Made by a program: the position numbers and the translations under genes
In this document: positions 25,073 through 33,897 of the stretch, piece by piece
How the letters are laid out: the number at the start of each line of letters is the position of its first letter
How positions within the stretch are numbered: the first letter of the stretch is position 1
NCBI GenBank assembly: GCA_002454165.1
Contig: DKIG01000024.1
Span: 1 to 49,429, forward strand
Direction of reading: 5' to 3'
From: Gammaproteobacteria bacterium UBA6724
GTDB taxonomy: Bacteria > Pseudomonadota > Gammaproteobacteria > Pseudomonadales > Azotimanducaceae
Length of the DNA: 49,429 bases
Notes under the pieces: generated by a model
The model's input: only the letters and a program-made list of their open reading frames with translations
What the model was told of the DNA's origin: nothing
Database searches by the model: none

Positions 25073-26589
25073 AAATCATTTTTTCCTGTCTCTTGCTGGT
25101 CGGTATTTCTGCCAGCCTCTTTTCTGTCGGCGCAGGCGCGGAAACAAACACGGAAACAGATAAAAGCAAGCCGTTGGTGGTCGGCAGTAAAAATTTTAGT
25201 GAAAGTTATCTCCTCGGCGAGATTTTGGCACGTCTTCTTGAAGAGGAGGGGTTTGTCGTTGAGCATCGCTTTGGGCTTGGTGGGACACTAGTCTGCTATG
25301 AAGCATTGCTGGCTGGCGAAATTGACCTCTACATGGAATACACCGGCACTCTGGAGCAGGTGATATTGAAAGGCTCTCGGTTGGACCCGGACATTGACGG
25401 ACTGAATCGGCGGGTAGATGACCGCCTGCAGGTGCTGGATTCGCTGGGGTTCAACAATGCCTATGTCCTGACATTGAAGGAGTCTCTTGCCGAACAACTC
25501 GGCATAAAAAATATATCTGACCTTGTCAAGCATCCCGATCTCAGCTTCGCATTTAGCCTGGAATTTATGCATCGGGAGGACGGCTGGCCCGGCCTGGCAC
25601 AGACCTATAACCTGCCCCATAGGCCTTCGGGCATAGACCATGGCCTCGCTTATCAGGCGATTGATGAGGGCATGATTGATCTGACGGATGCCTATTCGAC
25701 AGATGGAGATCTGGAAAGATATGCGCTGAGGATGTTGATCGACGACCTGGATTATTTTCCGAAATATTATTCTGTGCCCTTTGCCAGACGCTCGCTGCCA
25801 GATGCCGCGCTTGCTCAGATACAAAAATTGGCTGGATTGATTGACAATGATCATATGCGGCGGCTTAGCGCGGAAGTCCTCATTGAGGGTAAATCCTTCG
25901 CCCGTGTTGCGGAAGACTTCCTGGTGGCGAGCGGGCTGGTAGTGGAGCAGGATGTTAATGAGTCCTTCTGGCCTTCTATTGGCAAGAACACTCTGGTACA
26001 CCTGAAGCTCACCACGATTGCGCTGGTCCTGGGCGTTATGGTGGGTTTGCCTGTTGGCATCCTGGTACATCGGCGCCGCAATCTGGCACGCATCCTGGTG
26101 TATTTTGCCGGTCTGTTGCAGACGGTTCCCTCCATTGCATTGCTCGCGCTGATGATTCCGCTTTTTGGTATCGGGGAAGTACCGGCGATAATCGCATTGT
26201 TTCTTTATTCCATACTGCCGGTGCTCAGGAACACTATTACCGCGCTGATTACGATAGACCCGTTACTCAAACGAGTCGCTGAGGCAATTGGACTAACGAA
26301 ACGCCAGCAACTTTTTCATGTTTTGGTGCCACTAGCACTGCCAAATATTCTGTCTGGCATCAGAATTGCCGCGATTATCAGCATCGGCACAGCAACGCTA
26401 GCGGCATTTATCGGGGCCGGGGGCTTGGGAGAGCCAATTGTGACCGGGCTGGCATTGAATGACACCAACCTCATCATGCAGGGTGCCATTCCTGCCGCCT
26501 GCCTTGCTATCCTGGTGGAACTCCTGTTTGAATGGTTGGAACGCCTGCTGGTCAAACCGCACATGCTTTCTGGCATGTTGCCAGAGTAA
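25069..26589 (+). CDS. Fused substrate-binding protein/permease of an osmoprotectant-type ABC importer
   Basis: One 506-residue chain carries a signal/anchor helix (residues 1-25), an OpuAC-type periplasmic binding domain (about 33-285: VVGSKNFSESYLLGEILA, FGLGGTLVCYEALLAGEIDLYMEYTGT, DLTDAYSTDGDLERYAL) and a membrane permease domain (about 300-495) with the EAA-like loop RVAEAIGLTKRQQLFHVLVPLALPNILSGIR. Fused binding/permease chains are known in this family; in Lactococcus OpuABC the binding domain is at the C-terminus, so the order here is reversed. With the ATPase gene it makes a complete two-gene transporter. Candidate substrates are glycine betaine, choline, carnitine or ergothioneine-like compounds; the sequence alone does not choose. 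Confidence 0.9.
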   Translation: MKIIFSCLLLVGISASLFSVGAGAETNTETDKSKPLVVGSKNFSESYLLGEILARLLEEEGFVVEHRFGLGGTLVCYEALLAGEIDLYMEYTGTLEQVILKGSRLDPDIDGLNRRVDDRLQVLDSLGFNNAYVLTLKESLAEQLGIKNISDLVKHPDLSFAFSLEFMHREDGWPGLAQTYNLPHRPSGIDHGLAYQAIDEGMIDLTDAYSTDGDLERYALRMLIDDLDYFPKYYSVPFARRSLPDAALAQIQKLAGLIDNDHMRRLSAEVLIEGKSFARVAEDFLVASGLVVEQDVNESFWPSIGKNTLVHLKLTTIALVLGVMVGLPVGILVHRRRNLARILVYFAGLLQTVPSIALLALMIPLFGIGEVPAIIALFLYSILPVLRNTITALITIDPLLKRVAEAIGLTKRQQLFHVLVPLALPNILSGIRIAAIISIGTATLAAFIGAGGLGEPIVTGLALNDTNLIMQGAIPAACLAILVELLFEWLERLLVKPHMLSGMLPE

Positions 26590-26723
26590 CGCCAGGTTGT
26601 ATTCGTTTTTTAGATTGTGTTTAAGGTTGTGTTTTAGAAGAGAATGTAGTTATTATTTCCAGGCGCCGATTTGATATCAGCTTGCGGGCGCAAGACAAAT
26701 ACCGCTAAAGAGGAGCAGACAAG

Positions 26724-27950
26724 ATGGGTTTTACTTCAAAAATTCTGCATGCCGACCGCCGCAACCTGATTGAACACGGCTCCATCCACAAGCCTGTCCA
26801 TACTGCCGTAACCTATGCCTATGATGATGCGCGTGACCTGGCGGCGGTATTCCAGGGCAAGCAGAGTGGCTATACCTACGGTCGTCAGGTGAACCCGACG
26901 GTGACGGCCTTGCAGGAAAAGATTTCTCTGATGGAAGGCGGTGTCGCCACGGCGGCATTTGCTACCGGCATGGCTGCCATAGGGACGACCCTCTTTGCGT
27001 TACTCCGTAATGGCGATCATTTTGTGTCAAGTTCCTTCCTTTTTGGTAACACGAATTCTCTGTTTAATACCTTTGCTACTCAGGGTATTGAAGTGACTTT
27101 TGTGGATGCGACTTCAACCGACGCCGTTGCCGCAGCCATCAACGACAAGACCCGGCTTGTGTTTGTGGAAACAATTGCTAATCCGAGAACGCAGATAGCA
27201 GACCTTGCGGGCATAGGCGCACTCTGTTCAGAAAAATCTCTGGTCTATTTCGTGGATAACACCATGACCACGCCGTATCTTTTTCAACCCCGAACAGTAA
27301 ATGCCAGCCTGATCATCAATTCTCTGACCAAGTATATCGGTGGCCATGCCAATGCGTTGGGCGGCGCGGTGACTGAAACCGGGCTCTATGATTGGTCAGG
27401 CTTCCCGAACATTTATGATCACTACAAGCAAGGCGAAGTTTCCCATTGGGCGATAACACAGATTAGGAAAAAGGGCTTGCGAGACTTAGGTGCCTCTCTG
27501 GGACCGGAATCTGCCCACCATATTTCCATAGGCTCAGACACCCTGGCTTTGCGTATGGATAGAGCCTGCGAAAATGCACAGCAATTGGTGCGTCATCTGA
27601 GTGCTCATAAGAAGGTGAAAAAGATTCATTATCCCGGACTTCAGGATCATCCTCAGCATGAAAGATCAAACAGTCTTTTCCGTCATCACGGTGCCTTGTT
27701 CAGTATTGAACTGGCGGATGATATTGATTGCTTTGACTTTATTAACAAACTGGACCTGGTGATTTGCAGCAGTAATCTTGGAGACACACGATCTCTGGCG
27801 ATTCCGGTGGCCCACTCTATCTATCACGAGATGGGTGCAGCACGCAGGGAGTTGATGGGGATTGATGATTCGCTGGTGCGGTTTTCTATTGGCATTGAGG
27901 ACATAGAAGATCTCCTGGCAGATTTTGAGCAGGCATTGGCTCAGAGTTGA
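26724..27950 (+). CDS. Cys/Met-metabolism PLP-dependent enzyme (cystathionine gamma-synthase family)
   Basis: The family makes or breaks C-S bonds at the gamma carbon (cystathionine gamma-synthase, O-acylhomoserine sulfhydrylase or methionine gamma-lyase). The 408 residues include YTYGRQVNPTVTALQEKISLMEGG, the cofactor-stacking MAAIGTTLFALL region, and the Schiff-base lysine K203 in NSLTKYIGGHANALGG. Family features do not separate the three activities, and no met gene is adjacent. AGAGGAG at 26708-26714 gives the start. A short hairpin CTTGCG/CGCAAG (26681-26694) precedes it. purC follows 22 bp downstream and may be co-transcribed. Confidence 0.88.
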   Translation: MGFTSKILHADRRNLIEHGSIHKPVHTAVTYAYDDARDLAAVFQGKQSGYTYGRQVNPTVTALQEKISLMEGGVATAAFATGMAAIGTTLFALLRNGDHFVSSSFLFGNTNSLFNTFATQGIEVTFVDATSTDAVAAAINDKTRLVFVETIANPRTQIADLAGIGALCSEKSLVYFVDNTMTTPYLFQPRTVNASLIINSLTKYIGGHANALGGAVTETGLYDWSGFPNIYDHYKQGEVSHWAITQIRKKGLRDLGASLGPESAHHISIGSDTLALRMDRACENAQQLVRHLSAHKKVKKIHYPGLQDHPQHERSNSLFRHHGALFSIELADDIDCFDFINKLDLVICSSNLGDTRSLAIPVAHSIYHEMGAARRELMGIDDSLVRFSIGIEDIEDLLADFEQALAQS

Positions 27951-27972
27951 AGACAAGGCGCAGGTAGGAAAG

Positions 27973-28878
27973 ATGTCAGAAGCATTGATGAATACAGATC
28001 TGTCCCTGCCTAACAAGAGAAGCGGCAAGGTTCGTGATCTTTATGATGTGCCGCTGGAGAAGGGTGATGACGGGATTTTGATTGTGGCGACCGACCGGGT
28101 GAGCGTGTTTGATGTTGTGCTTGCCAATGGTGTGCCGGGGAAGGGGGTCTTGCTGACACAGATTTCAAAATTCTGGTTTGAATTTTTAGAGGGTGATTAC
28201 AAGCATCATCTGGTATCCACGGACCCGGCGGAAATTCCTGGGCTTGATGAACAGCAACGGTGCGCTTTGGAAGGGCGGATAATGATCTGCCGCAAGAGCG
28301 AAGTCGTGCCGGTTGAGTGTGTGGTGCGTGGTTATCTCACAGGTAGCGGCTTTAAGGATTATCAAAAGACCGGGCAGGTGTGCGGCATTAACTTGCCTGT
28401 CGGCATGGTCAATAGCGACCGAATTGAGCATCCGATATTTACCCCGTCAACCAAAGCGGAAGAAGGCCATGATGAAAACATTAGTTTTGAAGCGGCCTGC
28501 GATCTGGTTTCGGAAGAGGTGATGACCGAGGTACGAGATATATCAATGAGCATCTATGACAAGGGGCAAGCCCATGCCCTGGCGAGAGGCATTATTATTG
28601 CGGATACCAAGTTTGAATTTGGCAGGAACAGGGATCGGGAACTGGTATTGATTGATGAGGTGTTGACGCCAGATAGCTCAAGGTTCTGGCCATTGGATGA
28701 CTTTGAACCCGGTCGCGAACAGAAGAGTTTTGATAAGCAATATGTGCGTAATTACACCCAGCTACTTGCCGACAAGGGTGAGTGGAACAAGGAATATCCG
28801 GGACCTTCACTGCCAGACGAGGTAATTGCCAATACCCTCAGCCGTTATGAGGAAGCACTGCATCGGCTGACTGATTAG
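27973..28878 (+). CDS. purC: Phosphoribosylaminoimidazole-succinocarboxamide (SAICAR) synthase
   Basis: PurC joins aspartate to CAIR in purine synthesis. SGKVRDLYDV near the N-terminus, ATDRVSVFDVVLANGVPGKG, VECVVRGYLTGSGFKDY and the late IIIADTKFEFG and LIDEVLTPDSSRFWP are the SAICAR synthase motifs. The 301-residue length is that of the longer, yeast-like class rather than the about 237-residue E. coli enzyme. The ATG at 27973 is preferred over the GTG at 27925 because it follows AGGTAGGA and avoids overlapping the upstream gene. Confidence 0.95.
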   Translation: MSEALMNTDLSLPNKRSGKVRDLYDVPLEKGDDGILIVATDRVSVFDVVLANGVPGKGVLLTQISKFWFEFLEGDYKHHLVSTDPAEIPGLDEQQRCALEGRIMICRKSEVVPVECVVRGYLTGSGFKDYQKTGQVCGINLPVGMVNSDRIEHPIFTPSTKAEEGHDENISFEAACDLVSEEVMTEVRDISMSIYDKGQAHALARGIIIADTKFEFGRNRDRELVLIDEVLTPDSSRFWPLDDFEPGREQKSFDKQYVRNYTQLLADKGEWNKEYPGPSLPDEVIANTLSRYEEALHRLTD

Positions 28879-28924
28879 CTGAGGGCTTCTTTATCAAACC
28901 GCTGAGGGCTCTACATAACAAACC
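28878..28924. repeat. Tandem 23/24 bp duplication at the convergent ends of purC and msrA
   Basis: gctgagggct...caaacc occurs at 28878-28900 and 28901-28924. It begins on the last base of the purC stop codon and includes the stop and last codons of msrA. Confidence 0.85.
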
Positions 28925-29559
28925 CCCGTGCCGCCGAGGCTGCAATAGCCGTTGGGGACCTTGGCAAGATATTGCTGGTGATAGTCTTCGGCATAGTAGA
29001 AGACAGGTGCCTTGATGATCTCGGTGGTAATGGCATCGTATCCCTTTGCGGTCAGGTTCTTCTGGAAGATTGTTTGTGAATCAATGGCGTCCTTCAAGTT
29101 GGCGTCTGAAAATGCGTAGATGCTGGACCGGTACTGAGTACCCAGATCATTCCCCTGGCGCATCCCTTGGGTGGGGTCATGGTTTTCCCAGAAGAGGGTT
29201 AGCAGTGCCTGGTAACTGACAATTTCAGGATCAAATAGGACCAGGACGACCTCATTATGGCCCGTAAGACCAGAGCAGACTTCCTCGTAGCTAGGGTTAG
29301 AGGTATGCCCGCCGGCATAACCGACCGCTGTGACAAATACACCCTCCCGCTCCCAGAATTTTCGCTCTGGTCCCCAGAAACAGCCCATACCAAACATTGC
29401 CGATTCCATCTGTTCAGGGAAGGGTGGTTTTAATGGGTTGCCGTTTACATAATGAGTCTCTGATACTGACAATGCTTCCTGTCGCTTGGGCGGTGCAATA
29501 CTGGCATCAGGGATTTCAGTTTTCCGTTTGAACAGACCACTAATTGAGAAGGGTGCCAT
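28894..29559 (-). CDS. msrA: Peptide methionine-S-sulfoxide reductase MsrA
   Basis: MsrA repairs oxidised methionine. The catalytic Cys60 lies in MFGMGCFWGPER, followed by AVGYAGG, GHNEVVLVLFDP and FWENHDPTQGMRQGNDLGTQYRS; the C-terminal GYCSLGGTGVCYVEPSAV supplies the recycling cysteines. The 221 residues include an N-terminal extension of about 50 without a clear signal peptide, similar to E. coli MsrA (212). AAGGAA eight bases upstream supports the ATG. Its 3' end lies in a tandem duplication shared with the end of purC. Confidence 0.96.
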   Translation of the reverse strand: MAPFSISGLFKRKTEIPDASIAPPKRQEALSVSETHYVNGNPLKPPFPEQMESAMFGMGCFWGPERKFWEREGVFVTAVGYAGGHTSNPSYEEVCSGLTGHNEVVLVLFDPEIVSYQALLTLFWENHDPTQGMRQGNDLGTQYRSSIYAFSDANLKDAIDSQTIFQKNLTAKGYDAITTEIIKAPVFYYAEDYHQQYLAKVPNGYCSLGGTGVCYVEPSAV

Positions 29560-29773
29560 GTCCTGGTTCCTTTTGTTGCTGGTCAGGTAGATTCATGTCG
29601 GGAATTATAATCCAGAGATACCAGGGGAGTAAGGAATTTATCCTCTGGAGGCAGAGGCAAGGAATGACGGACAAGGGGACAAACTGATATGCTTGGCTAG
29701 TGTTGCTTGAATCGGTAAAACCGGGGGGAAGGCATCACCCACAAATATGTAATAACAGCGAAGGAAGAGAGCA

Positions 29774-30547
29774 ATGGGAGAATTTTGCAGCGTCGTTAAA
29801 GAAGGTCGGGTGACGATTGTGACCATAGAAAGAGAAGCGGTGATGAATGCGCTGCATCCTCCTGCTAATTTTGAGTTGGCGGAAGTTTTTGATGACTTTG
29901 CTGCTGACCCGGCCCAGTGGGTTGCGATTATTACAGGTGCTGGTAACAAGGCGTTTAGCGCGGGGAATGATCTCAAGTATCAGGCTTCAGGCGGCGAGAT
30001 GAGCGGTCCCGAATCGGGATTTGCCGGTTTGACCCATAGGTTTGATAATCCCAAGCCCGTAATAGCGGCGGTGAACGGCATCGCTATGGGCGGCGGATTT
30101 GAAATAGCACTTGCCTGTGACATCGTCCTTGCGTCTGAAAATGCTGTGTTTGCACTGCCGGAGCCAAGAGTAGGCTTGGCAGCACTCGCTGGTGGTATTC
30201 ATCGTTTGCCTCGGGAGATAGGTATGAAACGAGCAATGGGTATGCTGTTAACTGGGCGCAGAGTATCTGGAGAAGAGGGTAGGCAGCTGGGTTTCGTCAA
30301 TGAGGTGGTTCCCGAGGGGCAGGTGATGATGGCCGCCAGAAGCTGGGCAAATCAGATATTGGAATGTGCTCCGCTGTCGGTAAGATGTAGCAAGGAATCT
30401 GCAATCCAGGGTATGAATGCATCCAGTCTTGAAGATGCCATCAAAGGCAAATACGACCAGCTTCACGCCATGCTAAAAAGTACCGATTTTGTGGAAGGTC
30501 CCCTTGCATTTGCTGAGAAGCGCGCACCAAACTGGAAGGGCAACTAG
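29774..30547 (+). CDS. Crotonase-family protein (enoyl-CoA hydratase/isomerase)
   Basis: The family acts on the acyl chain of CoA thioesters. The 257-residue protein has the N-terminal GRVTIVTIEREAVMNALHPP, the oxyanion-hole motifs AFSAGNDLK and NGIAMGGGFEIALACD, and PEPRVGLAALAGGIHRLPR. Both glutamates used by hydratases seem to be present (in GFEIALACD and LPEPRVG), so hydration is plausible, but substrate is undetermined. AAGGAAGAG precedes the ATG. It stands alone between msrA (divergent) and nhaD and ends at a TAG that begins a tandem repeat. Confidence 0.88.
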   Translation: MGEFCSVVKEGRVTIVTIEREAVMNALHPPANFELAEVFDDFAADPAQWVAIITGAGNKAFSAGNDLKYQASGGEMSGPESGFAGLTHRFDNPKPVIAAVNGIAMGGGFEIALACDIVLASENAVFALPEPRVGLAALAGGIHRLPREIGMKRAMGMLLTGRRVSGEEGRQLGFVNEVVPEGQVMMAARSWANQILECAPLSVRCSKESAIQGMNASSLEDAIKGKYDQLHAMLKSTDFVEGPLAFAEKRAPNWKGN

Positions 30548-30605
30548 TAGCAGGGCAAAGTGGAAGCAGAACAAATAGCAGCAGAGCAAATAGTAGCAGG
30601 GCAAA
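30545..30605 (+). repeat. Four 15-16 bp tandem repeats between the crotonase gene and nhaD
   Basis: tagtagcagggcaaa (30545-30559), a 16 bp variant (30560-30575), tagcagcagagcaaa (30576-30590) and tagtagcagggcaaa (30591-30605). The first unit begins with the TAG stop codon of the upstream gene. Confidence 0.93.
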
Positions 30606-30653
30606 CCGTAATCTGTGCTTGCCCCATCAACAGATTTGACAAGCGAGGTTATT

Positions 30654-32024
30654 GTGCGTAGCAGTTTGCTTGCAATTTTGTTGCTCTTCCCCGGATTTCT
30701 CTATGCGAGTTCAGCTGACGATGTCAGTTTGAATTTTACGACCAGCATCCACGGCATCCTGGCATTGGTGATATTTGTGCTGGCCTATGCTGTTGTCATG
30801 ACAGAAGAGTTTATTCATCTCCGCAAAAGCAAGCCGGTGATATTGGCGGCAGGACTAATCTGGCTACTCGTTGCGCTTCTGGTGAAGAAGAACAATATCG
30901 ATCCTGAACTGATGGAAAGTAGCCTTCGGCATAACCTTCTTGAGTATGGCTTCCTCATGCTGTTCCTGCTGGTTGCCATGACCTATATCAATGCAATGAC
31001 GGAACGCAATGTCTTTGAGGTACTCCGCGCCTGGTTGGTGAACCGGGGGTTTGGTTACAGGAAGTTGTTTTGGATCACTGGCGTCATTGCATTTTTCCTC
31101 TCACCGATTGCGGATAACCTGACCACTGCGTTGCTGATGGGGGCGGTCGTGCTTGCGGTGGGTGGAGGCAGTCCCAGATTTGTGGGGATTGCCTGCGTTA
31201 ATATCGTGGTGGCGGCGAATGCCGGTGGTGCCTTTAGCCCCTTTGGAGATATAACAACACTGATGGTATGGCAAACAGGGCGGGTTACTTTTTTTGAGTT
31301 TTTCGTGCTTTTCCTACCATCGGTGACGAACTTTCTTGTGCCTGCTACCATCATGACTTTTGCCGTACCCAACAGACAGCCTGATGCCGTGAGTGAAGCT
31401 ATCCAATTAAAGCAGGGTGCATTAGTGATTTGCGGACTATTCATTTGTACCATTGCCACCGCGGTTTCATTTGAACAGTTTCTACATTTGCCGCCCTATC
31501 TCGGCATGATGACGGGACTTTCGTATCTCTTCTTCTATAGTTATTACTTGAAAATGAAAACCCGAGGAAATCATTACGATTTCGGTCAGTTCAATATTTT
31601 CAACAAGGTGGCACGGGCAGAATGGGACACCTTGCTTTTCTTCTTCGGTGTTATCTTCTGTGTGGGTGGTCTCGGCTTTATCGGCTATCTGGAGATAGTG
31701 TCAGAATATTTTTATATTGGCTGGGGACCCACCAACGCCAACATTGTGATGGGGTTACTCTCGGCTATTATTGATAACATCCCGGTGATGTTTGCCATTC
31801 TGACGATGAATCCTGAGATGAACTTGTATCAGTGGTTACTCATCACTTTGACTGCGGGTGTTGGTGGCAGTTTGTTGTCCATTGGTTCCGCTGCGGGCGT
31901 TGCCTTAATGGGGCAGACGCGAGGGCTCTACACCTTTTTTGGTCATCTCAAATGGGCCTGGGCAATCGGGATTGGCTATGCGGTAAGCATCTATACGCAT
32001 TATTTGTTAAATGCGCCCGGCTAG
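30654..32024 (+). CDS. nhaD: NhaD-type Na+/H+ antiporter
   Basis: This inner-membrane antiporter of the ion-transporter superfamily exports Na+ and is common in marine and halophilic bacteria. About 12 membrane segments are visible, with SPIADNLTTALLMGAVV and SAIIDNIPVMFAILTMNP as conserved ion-path motifs. The GTG at 30654 is chosen over the GTG at 30615: AGCGAGG lies five bases upstream, and the protein then begins MRSSLLAILLLFPGFLYAS, a cleavable signal peptide as reported for NhaD proteins. Product length is 456. It is followed by a 15 bp tandem-repeat leader and moaB. Confidence 0.93.
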   Translation: MRSSLLAILLLFPGFLYASSADDVSLNFTTSIHGILALVIFVLAYAVVMTEEFIHLRKSKPVILAAGLIWLLVALLVKKNNIDPELMESSLRHNLLEYGFLMLFLLVAMTYINAMTERNVFEVLRAWLVNRGFGYRKLFWITGVIAFFLSPIADNLTTALLMGAVVLAVGGGSPRFVGIACVNIVVAANAGGAFSPFGDITTLMVWQTGRVTFFEFFVLFLPSVTNFLVPATIMTFAVPNRQPDAVSEAIQLKQGALVICGLFICTIATAVSFEQFLHLPPYLGMMTGLSYLFFYSYYLKMKTRGNHYDFGQFNIFNKVARAEWDTLLFFFGVIFCVGGLGFIGYLEIVSEYFYIGWGPTNANIVMGLLSAIIDNIPVMFAILTMNPEMNLYQWLLITLTAGVGGSLLSIGSAAGVALMGQTRGLYTFFGHLKWAWAIGIGYAVSIYTHYLLNAPG

Positions 32025-32030
32025 TTGCCT

Positions 32031-32090
32031 GTTAGTCACAAGAAGGTTAGTTACAAGAGGTCAATTAAAAGAAATCACTGAAAAGGGACG
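32031..32090 (+). repeat. Degenerate 15 bp tandem repeats between nhaD and moaB
   Basis: gttagtcacaagaag, gttagttacaagagg and two more diverged 15 bp units (tcaattaaaagaaat, cactgaaaagggacg) follow the nhaD stop directly. The first two are clear (2 mismatches), the last two only suggestive. Confidence 0.7.
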
Positions 32091-32101
32091 GGCGCGAGAA
32101 T

Positions 32102-32605
32102 ATGGAGCAAGGTTTGAGTATCGCAGTGCTGACTGTCTCGGATACGAGAAGTATTGAAACGGATACTTCTGGTCAATATCTGTGCGACTCGTTATTAGCC
32201 GACGGGCACAAACTTGTTCATAGGCATATTGAAAGCGATGACCTGTATCGGCTAAGGGCTTGCGTTTCCCACTGGATTGCCGCTACCGATGTAGAGGTGA
32301 TTCTGGTGACAGGTGGTACTGGTTTCACTAGTCGGGACTCAACGCCAGAAGCACTTCCTCCCTTGTTTGATGTGTCTGTTACCGGATTTGGTGAGTTGTT
32401 CCGGCAGCTTTCATATCTGGAGATTGGTTCCTCAACGGTGCAGTCAAGAGCCTTTGCCGGTATCGCCAACAATACCCTGATCTTCTGTATGCCGGGTTCA
32501 ACCAGTGCCTGCCAGACGGCATGGTCAGGCATATTGCGGGAGCAACTCAACATAGATCATCAACCTTGCAACTTTGCCGAACTGATTCGCAAAGGCACTC
32601 ACTAA
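32102..32605 (+). CDS. moaB: Molybdenum cofactor biosynthesis protein MoaB/MogA family
   Basis: The MoaB/MogA family binds molybdopterin and catalyses its adenylylation. The 167-residue product has the N-terminal TVSDTR and VILVTGGTGFTSRDSTPEAL, the conserved molybdopterin-binding GGTG followed by the D-x-TPEA motif, FGELFRQLSYLEIG, and the late FCMPGSTSACQTAW. The length suits the MoaB/MogA group. Its stop overlaps the moeA start by one base (TAATG), so the two are translationally linked. No other moa gene is in the window. Confidence 0.92.
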   Translation: MEQGLSIAVLTVSDTRSIETDTSGQYLCDSLLADGHKLVHRHIESDDLYRLRACVSHWIAATDVEVILVTGGTGFTSRDSTPEALPPLFDVSVTGFGELFRQLSYLEIGSSTVQSRAFAGIANNTLIFCMPGSTSACQTAWSGILREQLNIDHQPCNFAELIRKGTH

Positions 32606-33897
32606 TGTCGGCGGAGTGTGCCGTCGGTTCTTCTGTGGATGATGTGGTTGCCGCGCTGCTTGGTCAGGTAAGACCCACCGATTTGACGGAAACCAGATCT
32701 CTGGAGATGGCGCAGGGCTGCTATCTTGCCAGAGATTTAATTGCGCCGATGAATGTCCCGCCGGTAGCCAACAGTGCTATGGATGGTTACGCGATTGACA
32801 GCAAGAACACGGCGGTGGACACCTGGCTGACCATTTCTGACAGGATTCCAGCAGGACATAGAGGCGTGCTACTCAAGCCCGGCACCGTCGCCCGAATCTT
32901 CACTGGGGCAGAATTGCCACAGGGTGCGGACGCAGTGGTGATCCAGGAAAACGCAGCAAGCGATACCAGGGTCGGCACCGCTACGCAGAGAGTCCGGTTC
33001 ACCAGGTTGCCAGCACCGGGAGAGAATGTCAGGCAAAGGGGTCAGGACCTGGCAAGGGGTGATGTTATTTTGCAAGCAGGCGAGCGACTGAGCTCAGCGC
33101 ATCTGGCACTGCTGGCTTCTGTCGGTATGCCTGATGTTCTCGTGTTTACGCCTCTCAGGGTCGCACTCATTGCGACCGGTGATGAACTGGTTCAACCCGG
33201 CGAACAGGCTGGCTCGGGTCAGATTTACAATTCAACCCGCGTCCTGCTCAGCGGTATTCTCAAGACTATGGGCATGGTACTGCTAGACCTTGGCATCGTT
33301 CGGGACAGGCCGATAGAGATTGAAGCAAGACTGTTGTCCGCTGCAGCAGAGGCGAACTGTATCCTGACAACTGGCGGTGTATCGGTGGGCGAAGAAGACC
33401 ATGTGAAAGCCGCAGTCGCAAATCTGGGTAGCATTGATATCTGGAAACTCGCTATTAAACCGGGTAAACCCCTCGCCTATGGCAGTGTGCGAAGCGCCAG
33501 CGGCGGACATAAAAACGCCATTAGCCATGATGCAGGAAACGCCAGCAACTATGATGGAAAAAACATCCCCTTCTTTGGCTTACCCGGCAATCCTGTATCA
33601 ACTTTTGTGACTTTTATGATGCTTGTCCGACCCTACCTAATCGCCATGCAGGGCGGCAGGGAACCTCACAACAAGGCATATTTCGGAGTATCCAATTTCC
33701 ACCGAAAAGCTGGAAACCGCCGGGAGTATGTTCGCGTCAGAAGAACCACCACCAGCGACGGCACAACGCATCTGGATATTTTCCCGAATCAGAGCTCAGC
33801 TGTGATGACCTCAGTAGCCTGGGCTGACGCCCTGGCAGAGATTGACATAAACCAACAAGTCAAACCCGGAGATGTGTTGAAGTTTTATGCTTTTTGA
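32605..33897 (+). CDS. moeA: Molybdopterin molybdenumtransferase MoeA
   Basis: MoeA inserts molybdate into adenylated molybdopterin. The 430 residues show NVPPVANSAMDGYAI, the conserved GxxxxP-type AGHRGVLLKPGTVARIFTGAELPQGADAVVIQE, the MoaB-like fold with LIATGDELVQPGEQ, TTGGVSVGEEDHVKAAV, WKLAIKPGKPLAYG and FFGLPGNPVSTFVTF. Between KPLAYG and FFGLPG is an extra, duplicated segment of about 20 residues not expected in the family. The ATG at 32605 overlaps the moaB stop, which favours it over an upstream in-frame ATG at 32521. Confidence 0.95.
   Translation: MSAECAVGSSVDDVVAALLGQVRPTDLTETRSLEMAQGCYLARDLIAPMNVPPVANSAMDGYAIDSKNTAVDTWLTISDRIPAGHRGVLLKPGTVARIFTGAELPQGADAVVIQENAASDTRVGTATQRVRFTRLPAPGENVRQRGQDLARGDVILQAGERLSSAHLALLASVGMPDVLVFTPLRVALIATGDELVQPGEQAGSGQIYNSTRVLLSGILKTMGMVLLDLGIVRDRPIEIEARLLSAAAEANCILTTGGVSVGEEDHVKAAVANLGSIDIWKLAIKPGKPLAYGSVRSASGGHKNAISHDAGNASNYDGKNIPFFGLPGNPVSTFVTFMMLVRPYLIAMQGGREPHNKAYFGVSNFHRKAGNRREYVRVRRTTTSDGTTHLDIFPNQSSAVMTSVAWADALAEIDINQQVKPGDVLKFYAF
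33511..33558 (+). repeat. Two 24 bp in-frame repeats inside moeA
   Basis: 33511-33534 and 33535-33558 are diverged copies (AAACGCCA ... ATGATG), followed by the start of a third. They encode KNAISHDA/GNASNYDG in a loop just before the FFGLPGNP active-site motif. Confidence 0.8.

Noticed and set aside
25288..26070. 260-codon open frame antisense to the fused ABC transporter gene
   Set aside because: The plus strand is supported by motifs throughout; the antisense frame has no family signature.
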